10,311 nt of DNA, from positions 1-10,311 of the forward strand of contig JAQXMV010000049.1 of assembly GCA_029013165.1 (NCBI GenBank), written 5' to 3'. The stretch's first letter is position 1, and each line of letters opens with the position of its first letter. Both the position numbers and the translations under genes were made by a program. The notes under the pieces are model-generated. The model was not told where the DNA came from, did no database searches, and saw nothing but the letters and a program-made list of their open reading frames with translations. This stretch comes from Oscillospiraceae bacterium. GTDB lineage: Bacteria; Bacillota; Clostridia; Oscillospirales; Acutalibacteraceae. Below, piece by piece: positions 1 through 6,528 of this stretch.

Positions 1-69
1 CACACCAGACTATTCATATCTCTCTGTGTCTATGTTTGTTATGGCTACTTTTTGTTTGAAAATGGCATT
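1..69. other. AT-rich junction sequence beyond the truncated transporter
   Basis: This stretch lies immediately past the stop codon of the GPH transporter. Read on the minus strand in all three frames, it does not continue the missing hydrophobic C-terminus: two frames stop within a few codons and the third gives a polar, His/Lys-rich string. It is clearly more AT-rich than the adjoining coding sequence. It may be plain intergenic DNA after a genuine deletion, or the end of an inserted element. I see no recognisable insertion-sequence end, and the window is cut here. Confidence 0.35.
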
Positions 70-1005
70 TTAGGGTGTTTTGCCCTTGTTTTTCGCCCAT
101 TTATTGACCAGAGGATAAAGAATCAGAGAGCCGACGATGGAGGTGGCCATAATAATGATCGACTGGGATTCGGGAATTTTCATCAGGCTGGTGATGTAAT
201 ACATAATACAGGCCTGGAAGAAAGCCATACCGGTGTTTTCAAAAAGCTGAGCAAAGGTCAGTATGACGAAATGGCGGTTGGAGAAAGCGTGCTTGAGAGA
301 GGTGGCCAGAGAAACCTGCGGAAGCACAGAATTGACATATTCTTTTTCCTTGATGGTAAAGGCCGGTACCAGAAGAAGGACGATGCCGATGACGGTGAAG
401 AAAGCAAAAGTTGCTCTCCATGCACCTAAGGGAGATACGCCGAAGGATTTGATGACGGAGACGATGGCGGGCGTGGCGTAGCCGAGCATACTGCCGGTGA
501 CAAAGAACAGGGAACTCATGGTGTAAGCGTCCACTCGTTTTCCGGCGTCAGAGATCATCTCGGGCAGCAGGGCGTTGTGAGGAATCATATAAAGGGTATA
601 GAAGCAGTAGTAGGCCCAGATCCACAGGGCGATCCAGATGTTATTCAGCGCTCCGGGCGCGGAAGCCGGCGCGCAGAAGATCATCAGCGCGGAAACCCCA
701 AAAGGCACGGCAAACCACTTCATGAAAGGAATGCGTCTGCCGTTTTTGTTTTTGCATTTGTCGCTGATGCCGGCCACCACGGGGTCGGTGACTGCGTCGA
801 TGACATGACCGGCCGCTTTAATGAAACCGATGACCGTCAGCACACCGAGAAAGACATATCCCTGTGTGATGAGGGTGGGGAGTCCCGATGCCGTTGACGG
901 CTGATAAAAATAGATCAGGTAGTTATTGAGCATGGTGGTGAACAGGCCCACAGCGAACTGCGGCAGACAAAAGTTCACGATGGTTTTTTTGGTAACCGTT
1001 TTCAT
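70..1005 (-). CDS. GPH-family (MelB-like) sugar:cation symporter, C-terminally truncated
   Basis: This is an MFS membrane protein of the glycoside-pentoside-hexuronide:cation symporter type, which imports sugars or glycosides with Na+ or H+. The 311-residue product carries the family signature: DAVTDP at residues 70-75, followed by a GxxSDxxxxxxGRRxPFM loop (about 79-95). About eight hydrophobic segments follow each other, near residues 11-35, 48-64, 98-112, 120-140, 160-186, 196-218, 247-275 and 285-302. Family members usually have 12 helices and about 440-480 residues. This one stops in the loop after helix 8 (NKWAKNKGKTP), so about a third is missing. The start at 1005 is chosen because AGAGGA lies about 9 nt upstream; an in-frame ATG at 1047 lies upstream of that site and overlaps the -10 box. 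Function is doubtful: it may be a pseudogene. The substrate cannot be told and no sugar-catabolic gene is adjacent. Confidence 0.8.
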   Translation of the reverse strand: MKTVTKKTIVNFCLPQFAVGLFTTMLNNYLIYFYQPSTASGLPTLITQGYVFLGVLTVIGFIKAAGHVIDAVTDPVVAGISDKCKNKNGRRIPFMKWFAVPFGVSALMIFCAPASAPGALNNIWIALWIWAYYCFYTLYMIPHNALLPEMISDAGKRVDAYTMSSLFFVTGSMLGYATPAIVSVIKSFGVSPLGAWRATFAFFTVIGIVLLLVPAFTIKEKEYVNSVLPQVSLATSLKHAFSNRHFVILTFAQLFENTGMAFFQACIMYYITSLMKIPESQSIIIMATSIVGSLILYPLVNKWAKNKGKTP

Positions 1006-1038
1006 TTTCTTGTCCTCTGATTTCATGTGATTACAGTA

Positions 1039-1067
1039 ATTATACACCTATAGGCCATAAAAAACAA
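1039..1067 (-). promoter_or_regulatory. Predicted promoter of the GPH transporter gene
   Basis: On the minus strand, TTGTTT (1067-1062) is followed after 17 bp by a perfect TATAAT (1044-1039). It sits about 35 nt upstream of the chosen start codon, supporting the start at 1005. Confidence 0.6.
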
Positions 1068-1089
1068 CCTTTTAGGGGGATATTTGCAT

Positions 1090-1112
1090 TTTGCACCGGA
1101 TAGCCGGGCAAA
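1090..1112. other. GC-rich inverted repeat upstream of the transporter promoter
   Basis: Arms TTTGC (1090-1094) and GCAAA (1108-1112) enclose CCGG-ATAG-CCGG, giving a nine-base-pair stem with one bulged A and a four-base loop. No T-run follows on either strand, so it is not an intrinsic terminator. It lies about 23 bp upstream of the transporter -35 box and could be an operator or a chance structure. The rest of the 1048-1275 gap holds a small GCTGA/TCAGC hairpin and no recognised riboswitch or gene. Confidence 0.35.
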
Positions 1113-1207
1113 GGAGCCGCCGAGGGACAGGCTGATGGTCAGCTGTTGATAGAAATAAGCAATATATTATATTTTTATCAGCGGGGACGAGTCCAACGAT
1201 TCAGCGC

Positions 1208-1255
1208 AAAAAAAAGAATCTGCCAAGAGAAACATTTCATTTCTGTCGGCGATTC
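1208..1255 (-). terminator. Intrinsic terminator of the SLOG gene
   Basis: Read on the minus strand, GAATCGCC (from 1255) pairs with GGC-A-GATTC (ending 1216) with one bulge. An inner AGAAA/TTTCT stem extends it. Eight consecutive Ts follow (plus-strand As at 1208-1215). It lies 20 nt past the SLOG stop codon. The plus-strand side also has a T-rich tail, so it may work weakly in both directions. Confidence 0.75.
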
Positions 1256-1275
1256 CTTGTTTTTTCGACTTGTAT

Positions 1276-1608
1276 TCATTTTTTCAGATAAAATATTTTC
1301 ACTTTCTTGCCGCGGCGCCGGCATTCCCGGATCACGAAAGCCGTTCCTTTTGATTGACCGTCCCAGAAAGCAAGAACCAGGTCGGCCTCCTTGATGATTT
1401 CGATATTGCGCCTGATGGGCGCAGCTTTGCCGTAAAGGGCATACTGCGGCCTGTATTCTTTGATCGGTATGCCGTGGGAGGCCGCATAAGCGGCAGCACA
1501 GCGGTCGATGCCTCTTGCGCCGCCGGAAATGATCAGGGTCGTCCCTGCAGGAATATAGTGCTCCAAATCACATTGGAGACTTCGGGAGCCGATGACTGCA
1601 ACTTTCAT
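1276..1608 (-). CDS. Small SLOG-superfamily (DUF2493/YspA-like) protein
   Basis: This 110-residue, probably cytosolic protein consists of a single SLOG Rossmann-like domain. Visible motifs are the first strand with VIGSR (residues 5-9), SGGARGID at 28-35 (the glycine-rich nucleotide- or phosphate-binding loop), an RRNIEII helix at 66-72, and AFWDGQSKGT at 80-89. This order matches DUF2493/YspA-like SLOG proteins, which are relatives of DprA and LOG. SLOG domains bind nucleotides or nucleotide-derived ligands, but for stand-alone members like this one the reaction is unknown. I chose the ATG at 1608 because the fold's first strand begins there, yet it lacks a good Shine-Dalgarno. The frame is open to an ATG at 1689, and a GTG at 1644 sits 6 nt after AAAGAAAGG, so a longer N-terminus is possible. 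The gene is monocistronic, divergent from the SGNH hydrolase and followed by its own terminator. Confidence 0.8.
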   Translation of the reverse strand: MKVAVIGSRSLQCDLEHYIPAGTTLIISGGARGIDRCAAAYAASHGIPIKEYRPQYALYGKAAPIRRNIEIIKEADLVLAFWDGQSKGTAFVIRECRRRGKKVKIFYLKK

Positions 1609-1718
1609 ATATAAATAAGCGCTGTATGCCAACCGGGCTGACACACACACCCTTTCTTTCCAATGAATCTGTGGAAAATAGGCAGGCATAGGGAAAACGC
1701 CGATTATTCGCCTGCAAT

Positions 1719-1724
1719 ATTATA
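1719..1724 (-). promoter_or_regulatory. Possible -10 box for the SLOG gene
   Basis: A perfect TATAAT on the minus strand lies upstream of the SLOG reading frame. The best -35 match, TTGACA at 1751-1746, is 21 bp away. That is too far for an ordinary promoter unless an activator assists, so the call is tentative. Confidence 0.35.
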
Positions 1725-1740
1725 CCTGAGCGTCATGTAG

Positions 1741-1768
1741 AATATTGTCAAAAAAAGTCGACAATGTT
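1741..1768. promoter_or_regulatory. Operator-like inverted repeat between SLOG and SGNH genes
   Basis: AATATTGTC (1741-1749) and GACAATGTT (1760-1768) are inverted repeats matching at 8 of 9 positions across a 10-nt A-rich spacer. The left arm overlaps the only TTGACA upstream of the SLOG gene. The right arm lies about 60 bp upstream of the -35 box of the SGNH gene. The form suits a dimeric repressor or activator site. There is no U-tract typical of a terminator. Confidence 0.4.
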
Positions 1769-1826
1769 TTCGGTTCCCCACGGTAAAATAGTTTTAAAAT
1801 AATGTTAATATATTGTGTCTTTTTCA

Positions 1827-1856
1827 TTGACATCTTGACTTTCCGAGTAGTATAAT
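1827..1856 (+). promoter_or_regulatory. Promoter of the SGNH hydrolase gene
   Basis: A consensus TTGACA (1827-1832) is followed after 18 bp by a consensus TATAAT (1851-1856), 35 bp upstream of the start codon. A second, closer TTGACT at 1835-1840 is too near the -10 to be used with it. Confidence 0.8.
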
Positions 1857-1891
1857 CATAAATATCAAACAGACCGAAAGGAAGAGAAATC

Positions 1892-2716
1892 ATGAAACAC
1901 ACAAACAAAATTATTGCATTGATGATGGCTCTGGCCATGATCTTTTCTCTTTGCAGTGGAGCTTTTGCTGCCGGCGACACGGAGCCGAATCTTGTCGTCC
2001 TCGGAGACTCCATTGCTGCCGGCGCCGGACTTCGTGACAAAAGTGACTGCTTCGGTGCGCTCATTGCCGAGGCTAACGGCTACGGCTACGAGAACTTTGC
2101 CAAAAACGGTTATACCACATCGGATCTGAAAGTCCAGCTTCAGGAGCCGGAGGTGTCTGAGGCTGTTTCGCAGGCCGATATCATCGCCATATCCATCGGC
2201 GGTAATAATTTTCTCCAAAACCTTGCCGTTCTTGCCGTCAACGGACTTTTCGGCAATTACAGCAAGATTGACGAGGTTGTCGCCAAGCTCAAGCCGGAGC
2301 TGGAGGAAATCGCCCTGGAAATCAGAGAACTGAATCCCGATGTTACGCTGATGGTGCAGACCCTCTATAATCCCGTTGGCAATCTGATCAATAACGCCTA
2401 CGCCTATGGCACCGAGCAGTTAAACAATGCCATCAGGGAGGTCGGTGAAAAACCGGCTTGCACCTTTACCGTGGTTGAGGTGGCCGAAACCTTTGAGGGA
2501 CATTCCAATTATATTCAGAATGACTTCACCCATCCCAATGAAATGGGTCACTATGTCATCGCCTGCGAATATCTGGAGGTTCTGGCGGAAATGGGTCTGG
2601 GGACGGCACTGACGCCCGAGAGCGATCCGGCCGATCTCATTGACAGCAACTTCTGGTATAAGGTCGTCATGATGATGAATAAGGCTCTGGAAATCTTCCG
2701 GAATCTCGTTCACTGA
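1892..2716 (+). CDS. Secreted SGNH/GDSL-type hydrolase
   Basis: This is a predicted exported esterase, lipase or deacetylase of the SGNH hydrolase superfamily, 274 residues long. A typical signal peptide (KHTNK, hydrophobic core at residues 7-20, AFA-A cleavage near 26/27) directs it out of the cell, and no lipobox or sortase motif is seen. The catalytic blocks are in order: VVLGDSIAAG with nucleophile Ser40; NFAKNGYTT with block II Gly73; ISIGGNNF with the oxyanion Asn105 (the more usual GGND reads GGNN here); and DFTHPNEMGH with Asp211 and His214. The last 25 residues look amphipathic and may be an extra helix. The start is supported by an AAAGGAAG site about 8 nt upstream and by the consensus promoter. 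The gene is monocistronic. The substrate, which could be a lipid, acetylated polysaccharide or cell-wall ester, cannot be told from the sequence. Confidence 0.9.
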   Translation: MKHTNKIIALMMALAMIFSLCSGAFAAGDTEPNLVVLGDSIAAGAGLRDKSDCFGALIAEANGYGYENFAKNGYTTSDLKVQLQEPEVSEAVSQADIIAISIGGNNFLQNLAVLAVNGLFGNYSKIDEVVAKLKPELEEIALEIRELNPDVTLMVQTLYNPVGNLINNAYAYGTEQLNNAIREVGEKPACTFTVVEVAETFEGHSNYIQNDFTHPNEMGHYVIACEYLEVLAEMGLGTALTPESDPADLIDSNFWYKVVMMMNKALEIFRNLVH

Positions 2717-2764
2717 ACCTGACCGTAATAGCAGAGCAATATTGAGATAAATTACCTGACAGTT

Positions 2765-2802
2765 AAGCGGCATAGCTTTGTGTTATGCCGCGCTTCTTTT
2801 TT
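2765..2802 (+). terminator. Intrinsic terminator after the SGNH hydrolase gene
   Basis: GCGGCATA (2767-2774) pairs perfectly with TATGCCGC (2784-2791) across a 9-nt loop, and a T-rich tail (TTCTTTTTTC) follows. It lies about 50 nt past the SGNH stop codon and separates that gene from fhs. Confidence 0.85.
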
Positions 2803-2824
2803 CTGCTCTTTGTGTGGTATCTTA

Positions 2825-2863
2825 TTGACTTGCACCTTTCAATGATGTATAATCTGATATAAT
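2825..2863 (+). promoter_or_regulatory. Promoter of fhs, with two possible -10 boxes
   Basis: TTGACT (2825-2830) is followed after 17 bp by TATAAT (2848-2853). A second TATAAT at 2858-2863 is preceded by TGA, making an extended -10 element. Two start sites 10 bp apart are therefore possible. Confidence 0.75.
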
Positions 2864-2901
2864 GCTATACCTAAAATTCATGGGAATCGGGAGGACTGAA
2901 A

Positions 2902-4581
2902 ATGGCATATTTGACGGATATTGAAATCGCTCAGCAGTGCAAAATGAAGCACATCACCGAAATCGCCAAGAAGGCCGGCGTCGAGGCGTATATTGAGCAA
3001 TACGGAAATTATAAGGCGAAGATTGATCTTTCCCTTCTTTCCGACACCAAGGACAGAAAAGACGGCAAGCTCGTTCTTGTCACGGCGATCACACCCACTC
3101 CGGCAGGCGAGGGTAAAACCACAACGACCATCGGTCTTGCCGACGGCCTGAGCCGTATCGGCAAAAAAGTGACGGTAGCCCTGCGTGAGCCCTCACTGGG
3201 TCCCGTTTTCGGCATCAAGGGCGGCGCCGCAGGCGGCGGATATGCCCAGGTGGTTCCCATGGAGGATATCAACCTGCATTTCACCGGTGATTTTCACGCC
3301 ATCACCAGTGCCAATAATCTGCTGGCGGCCATGATCGACAATCATATCCAGCAGGGTAACGAGCTGGGTATTGATGTGCGCCGGATCACTTGGAAACGCT
3401 GCCTGGATATGAACGACCGGCAGCTCCGCTTCATTACCGACGGTCTCGGCGGCAAGATCAACGGTACTCCCCGTGAGGACGGCTTTGATATTACCGTAGC
3501 CAGCGAGGTTATGGCTGTGCTTTGCCTTTCGGATTCCATCACCGACCTGAAAGAGAGACTCTCGCGCATCGTGATCGGTTATACCTATAAGGACGAGCCG
3601 GTGACCTGCGGCCAGATCGGCGCCGCCGGCGCCATGACGGCTCTTTTAAAGGATGCGCTCAAGCCCAATCTGGTGCAGACTCTTGAGGGAACGCCTGCTT
3701 TTGTTCATGGCGGCCCCTTTGCCAATATTGCCCACGGCTGTAACTCGGTTATCGCCACCAAGATGGCCATGAAAATGGGCGACTATGCCATTACCGAAGC
3801 CGGCTTCGGTGCGGATCTCGGCGCGGAAAAATTCCTGGACATCAAGTGCAGAATGGCCGGTCTGAAGCCCAGCGCCGTGGTTATGGTGGCAACGGTTCGT
3901 GCGCTGAAAATGCACGGCGGCGTGCCGAAAACCGACCTCTCACAGGAAAACATCGAGGCACTGGATTCGGGCATCTCGAATCTTCTGCGCCATGTTTCCA
4001 ATATTAAAAATGTCTATCATCTGCCCTGCGTCGTTGCGGTCAACCGCTTCCCGACGGATACGGACAGAGAAATCGAAGCGATTATCGAAAAGTGCCGTTC
4101 TCTCGGCGTCAATGTTCGCCTCTCCACGGTCTGGGCTGACGGCGGAAAAGGCGGCGTTGAGCTGGCAGAGGAGGTTGTGCGTCTTTGCGAAGAAGAGGAC
4201 AATTCCGGTTTCTCTTTCTCCTATGAGGATGACGCTTCCATTGAGGATAAGATCCGCGCCGTGGTTCAGAAAGTTTACGGCGGTGACGATGTCGTCTTTC
4301 TTCCTGCCGCTGCCAAGCAGATGGCAAAGCTCACGGAAATGGGCTATGGCAAGCTGCCTGTCTGCATTGCCAAGACCCAGTACAGCTTCTCTGATGACCC
4401 GAAAAAGCTCGGGGCTCCCGAGGGATTCAAGGTCACGGTGCGCAATGTCAAGGTCAGCGCCGGAGCCGGCTTTATCGTGGTGCTCACCGGCGACATTATG
4501 ACGATGCCGGGACTGCCCAAGGTTCCCGCCGCCATGAAGATTGATGTGGACGAGAACGGCAAGATCACCGGACTTTTTTAA
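2902..4581 (+). CDS. fhs: Formate--tetrahydrofolate ligase
   Basis: This cytosolic enzyme makes 10-formyl-tetrahydrofolate from formate, tetrahydrofolate and ATP. It feeds one-carbon units to purine and formyl-Met-tRNA synthesis, and in some anaerobes to the methyl branch of the Wood-Ljungdahl pathway or glycine/purine fermentation. The 559-residue length is normal for the family. Visible motifs are the ATP-binding loop PTPAGEGKTT (residues 65-74), the signature REPSLGPVFGIKGGAAGGGY (95-114), and the second signature VATVRALKMHGG (329-340). The sequence looks intact throughout. GGGAGG about 8 nt upstream supports the start. The gene stands alone, with its own promoter and terminator and no folate or acetogenesis genes in view, so a biosynthetic role is as likely as acetogenesis. 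Confidence 0.98.
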   Translation: MAYLTDIEIAQQCKMKHITEIAKKAGVEAYIEQYGNYKAKIDLSLLSDTKDRKDGKLVLVTAITPTPAGEGKTTTTIGLADGLSRIGKKVTVALREPSLGPVFGIKGGAAGGGYAQVVPMEDINLHFTGDFHAITSANNLLAAMIDNHIQQGNELGIDVRRITWKRCLDMNDRQLRFITDGLGGKINGTPREDGFDITVASEVMAVLCLSDSITDLKERLSRIVIGYTYKDEPVTCGQIGAAGAMTALLKDALKPNLVQTLEGTPAFVHGGPFANIAHGCNSVIATKMAMKMGDYAITEAGFGADLGAEKFLDIKCRMAGLKPSAVVMVATVRALKMHGGVPKTDLSQENIEALDSGISNLLRHVSNIKNVYHLPCVVAVNRFPTDTDREIEAIIEKCRSLGVNVRLSTVWADGGKGGVELAEEVVRLCEEEDNSGFSFSYEDDASIEDKIRAVVQKVYGGDDVVFLPAAAKQMAKLTEMGYGKLPVCIAKTQYSFSDDPKKLGAPEGFKVTVRNVKVSAGAGFIVVLTGDIMTMPGLPKVPAAMKIDVDENGKITGLF

Positions 4582-4607
4582 TCGGTTATTTCAGTCTATA
4601 TAAACAG

Positions 4608-4645
4608 ATCCCCGACGCTGTGTCAAACAGGCGCCGGGGATTTTT
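4608..4645 (+). terminator. Terminator of fhs, shared with convergent rubrerythrin gene
   Basis: ATCCCCGACGC (4608-4618) pairs with GCGCCGGGGAT (4631-4641) at 10 of 11 positions, followed by five Ts on the plus strand. It lies 27 nt past the fhs stop and 18 nt past the rubrerythrin stop on the other strand. The minus-strand tail is only weakly T-rich, so it should work best for fhs. Confidence 0.85.
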
Positions 4646-4662
4646 CTTTGCTTTTGTCCGGA

Positions 4663-5196
4663 TTAATAGTTCTCTTTTCTGACCTCGAAATAGCTCTGGG
4701 GATGAGCGCAAACGGGGCAGATTTCGGGAGCTTTTTTGCCCATGACCAGGTGACCGCAGTTGCGGCATTCCCACATGGTCTCCTCGCTCTTTTCAAATAC
4801 GGCCTTCATCTCAACATTATTGAGAAGTGCACGGTATCTTTCCTCATGACTGCGCTCGATGGCGGCAACCATTCTGAATTTTTCGGCAATCTCCGTAAAG
4901 CCTTCTTCCTCAGCTTCCTTGGCAAAGGTGTCGTACATATCGGTCCATTCATAGTTTTCGCCTTCGGCTGCGGATTCCAGATTCTCAGCCGTGGAGCCGA
5001 TTCCGCCGAGGAGCTTGAACCACATTTTTGCGTGCTCCTTTTCGTTGGAAGCGGTCTGCTCAAAAATGGCGCTGATCTGCTGATAGCCCTCTTTTTTGGC
5101 AACGGATGCGAAGTAGGTGTACTTATTTCTTGCCTGAGACTCGCCGGCAAACGCATCGCGTAAATTCTGTTCTGTTTTACTGCCTTTTAATTCCAT
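4663..5196 (-). CDS. rbr: Rubrerythrin (classical, diiron plus rubredoxin domain)
   Basis: Rubrerythrin is a cytosolic NAD(P)H-linked peroxidase that reduces hydrogen peroxide to water in anaerobes, receiving electrons through rubredoxin-type partners. The 177-residue protein has the two standard domains. An N-terminal four-helix ferritin-like domain carries the diiron ligands: Glu19 (GESQA), the ExxH of NEKEH (Glu52, His55), Glu residues around 94-98, and the ExxH of IERSH (Glu114, His117). A C-terminal rubredoxin domain has the Cys4 iron site, CRNC at 144-147 and CPVC at 160-163. The length is slightly short of, but within, the family range. GGAGGT 7 nt upstream fixes the start. The gene follows the FN3 gene on the same strand but has its own promoter-like sequence between them. 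Oxidative control, for example by PerR, is plausible but unproven here. Confidence 0.97.
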   Translation of the reverse strand: MELKGSKTEQNLRDAFAGESQARNKYTYFASVAKKEGYQQISAIFEQTASNEKEHAKMWFKLLGGIGSTAENLESAAEGENYEWTDMYDTFAKEAEEEGFTEIAEKFRMVAAIERSHEERYRALLNNVEMKAVFEKSEETMWECRNCGHLVMGKKAPEICPVCAHPQSYFEVRKENY

Positions 5197-5209
5197 GGTA
5201 GTACCTCCG

Positions 5210-5284
5210 GTTAAATAATTTAGAACACAATGGTTACACTGTCATTATGTACACAAAAATGTGTTCTTATATACATAATTTAAC
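5210..5284 (-). promoter_or_regulatory. Nested inverted repeats in the rubrerythrin leader
   Basis: Two nearly concentric inverted repeats lie between the promoter and the ribosome binding site: GTTAAAT (5210-5216) with ATTTAAC (5278-5284), and AGAACACA (5222-5229) with TGTGTTCT (5260-5267). A third, competing hairpin, ACACA/TGTGT with an AAAA loop (5251-5264), shares the right arm of the second. The structure could be a redox-responsive operator or an RNA leader. It is not an obvious match to the TTATAAT-N-ATTATAA PerR box. Confidence 0.45.
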
Positions 5285-5305
5285 ACTATTTTTTTTATCT
5301 GTCAA
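5277..5305 (-). promoter_or_regulatory. Predicted promoter of the rubrerythrin gene
   Basis: TTGACA (5305-5300) is followed after 17 bp by TAAATT (5282-5277), a 4/6 match to the -10 consensus. The -35 starts only about 10 bp past the stop of the upstream FN3 gene. The weak -10 is compatible with a regulated promoter. It would give a leader of about 75 nt. Confidence 0.55.
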
Positions 5306-5314
5306 GGGGCTTTT

Positions 5315-6466
5315 TCACAGGATATTGGCAAAGCAAGTGTAGAATTTTCCCGTAAAGAGCCAGAGATTTCCGCGCTTTTCAATGGTGAAAGTATAGGAGT
5401 TCGGACTGTTGGAATCGTTGTATCCGGGGTAATAGGTGGGGTAGAGGATATAGCGATATTTTTTGCTGTTGACTTTGACTAATTTTTCCGAGTAATACTT
5501 TGTGCCCGAATCCGGTTCGCCGGCTCCGCCCTCGGCATAATAATAAAGCACGCCGTTCATTTCACGGTAAAGATAAAGCTCGTTGGTATAGATTTCTTTT
5601 GAAAAATACTTGCTGAGAAGATTTTCGAGATCGGCTTTGCTGCTGACGGTGGGATGCTTGACCGGCGCAAAATCGCACATCATTCCGTAAAACTCCAGCT
5701 TCTGTGTGTTCTCATAGGAGAGGAAGCTGCAGGAATAAATCCAGTCCATATAGACAGTTCTGGCTTTCAAAAACAGACTCCTGGCATTTTTCAGTGTCAG
5801 CTCCTGCTCCTTGGTGGCAATTTTCACAATAGCCGAGGTTTTTCCGGGAATCATTTTTTCGCCCTGAACACGGTAGGATCTGACGGTGAAATAATAGGTT
5901 GTGCCGGGCTTCAGATTCTTGATGAGATAGCTGGTGGCAGATGTGGTGGCCAAACGGGTATATTTCTTCGTGGAGGGGTTGTAGGAATAGATGGCATATT
6001 TGGCCGAGGAAACGGCGTTCCATGTGAGCTTGACCTGAGTGGTGTTGGAGGCGGCCTTGACATTTTGCACCTGAGCCGGGGGCTTCAGGGTTGTTCGTAC
6101 GGAGACTGCCTTGGAAACCTTGCCGTAATATCGCTTGGAGTTATAGGTCGTATATGCCTGGACTGCGTAATAGTAGACGGTGTTTTCTTTCAGGTTTTTC
6201 ACCGTGCAGGTATTGGCCGTAACATTGGCAACAACCGTATATTTTTGACTGGACGGATTATAGGAAAAAACGGCATATCCGCTGCAGCCTGAGACCTTGG
6301 ACCAGGTCAGCTTGACAGAATTATAAGAGGGAGTCGCCTTGACGGTCTGCACCTGAGCCGGGACGGAGACAGAGAGGGCAGAAAGACACAGCGGGACAGT
6401 GAGACACACAACGGCAAGCACACTGAGAAACAGTCGAACCATGCGGCTGCGAACGGAACCGATCAT
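5315..6466 (-). CDS. Exported protein with two FN3 domains and an IseA-like C-terminal region
   Basis: This 383-residue protein is probably secreted or cell-wall associated. An N-terminal signal peptide (Arg-rich start, hydrophobic core at about 11-31) is followed by two fibronectin type III domains at about 36-126 and 129-219. Each has the PAQVQxVKA opening, the VKLTW strand, the SYNPSxxKYT turn and a YYxxVxxY strand, so they look like an internal duplication. The C-terminal region (about 222-380) starts with an ARSLFLKARTVYMDW helix, then SKADLENLLSKYFSKEI, then G-x-LYYY and a final strand GNLWLFTGKF. That order resembles IseA-type (DL-endopeptidase inhibitor) or NTF2-like domains of clostridial secreted proteins; this is a judgement from pattern only. 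No sortase motif, lipobox or catalytic motif is seen. AGGAGGG 8 nt upstream supports the start. It may modulate cell-wall hydrolases or bind surface ligands. Confidence 0.85.
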   Translation of the reverse strand: MIGSVRSRMVRLFLSVLAVVCLTVPLCLSALSVSVPAQVQTVKATPSYNSVKLTWSKVSGCSGYAVFSYNPSSQKYTVVANVTANTCTVKNLKENTVYYYAVQAYTTYNSKRYYGKVSKAVSVRTTLKPPAQVQNVKAASNTTQVKLTWNAVSSAKYAIYSYNPSTKKYTRLATTSATSYLIKNLKPGTTYYFTVRSYRVQGEKMIPGKTSAIVKIATKEQELTLKNARSLFLKARTVYMDWIYSCSFLSYENTQKLEFYGMMCDFAPVKHPTVSSKADLENLLSKYFSKEIYTNELYLYREMNGVLYYYAEGGAGEPDSGTKYYSEKLVKVNSKKYRYILYPTYYPGYNDSNSPNSYTFTIEKRGNLWLFTGKFYTCFANIL

Positions 6467-6485
6467 AGGGAGCCCTCCTTTTTAT

Positions 6486-6528
6486 AAAAATCAGCTGCAG
6501 CATAAGCTGTCAATGCCATGCTGCTGCT
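6486..6528 (-). promoter_or_regulatory. Attenuator-like hairpin in the FN3 gene leader
   Basis: On the minus strand, AGCAGCAGCAT (6528-6518) and ATGCTGCAGCT (6503-6493) form an 11-position stem with one mismatch and a 14-nt loop. GATTTTT follows, then the ribosome binding site 15-20 nt later. An alternative stem, CAGCT (6508-6504) with AGCTG (6497-6493), would compete with it. Placed between promoter and start codon, this looks like a transcription attenuator. Confidence 0.45.

Noticed and set aside
1081..1145. Possible riboswitch in the GC-rich gap before the transporter
   Set aside because: I compared it by eye on both strands with the consensus of c-di-GMP-I, TPP, fluoride, glycine, cobalamin and ZTP elements. 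None fits, and it lies upstream of, not within, the predicted transporter transcript.
1146..1394. Small plus-strand ORF with a TTGATA/TATATT promoter-like sequence
   Set aside because: It crosses the SLOG terminator and runs antisense into the SLOG gene, has no ribosome binding site, and resembles nothing.
3992..4501. Reading frame of 169 codons inside fhs in another frame
   Set aside because: It is Arg/Ser-rich, as expected of out-of-frame GC-rich coding DNA, and fhs is complete and intact over it.
4648..5163. Plus-strand reading frame (171 codons) opposite rubrerythrin
   Set aside because: It lies antisense to an unambiguous rubrerythrin, has no ribosome binding site, and begins beside the fhs terminator.
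5654..6292. Long plus-strand reading frame (212 codons) opposite the FN3 gene
   Set aside because: It is the antisense of a well-supported gene with signal peptide, ribosome binding site and promoter. Its own sequence is Gly/Ile-rich without a recognisable domain or start signal.
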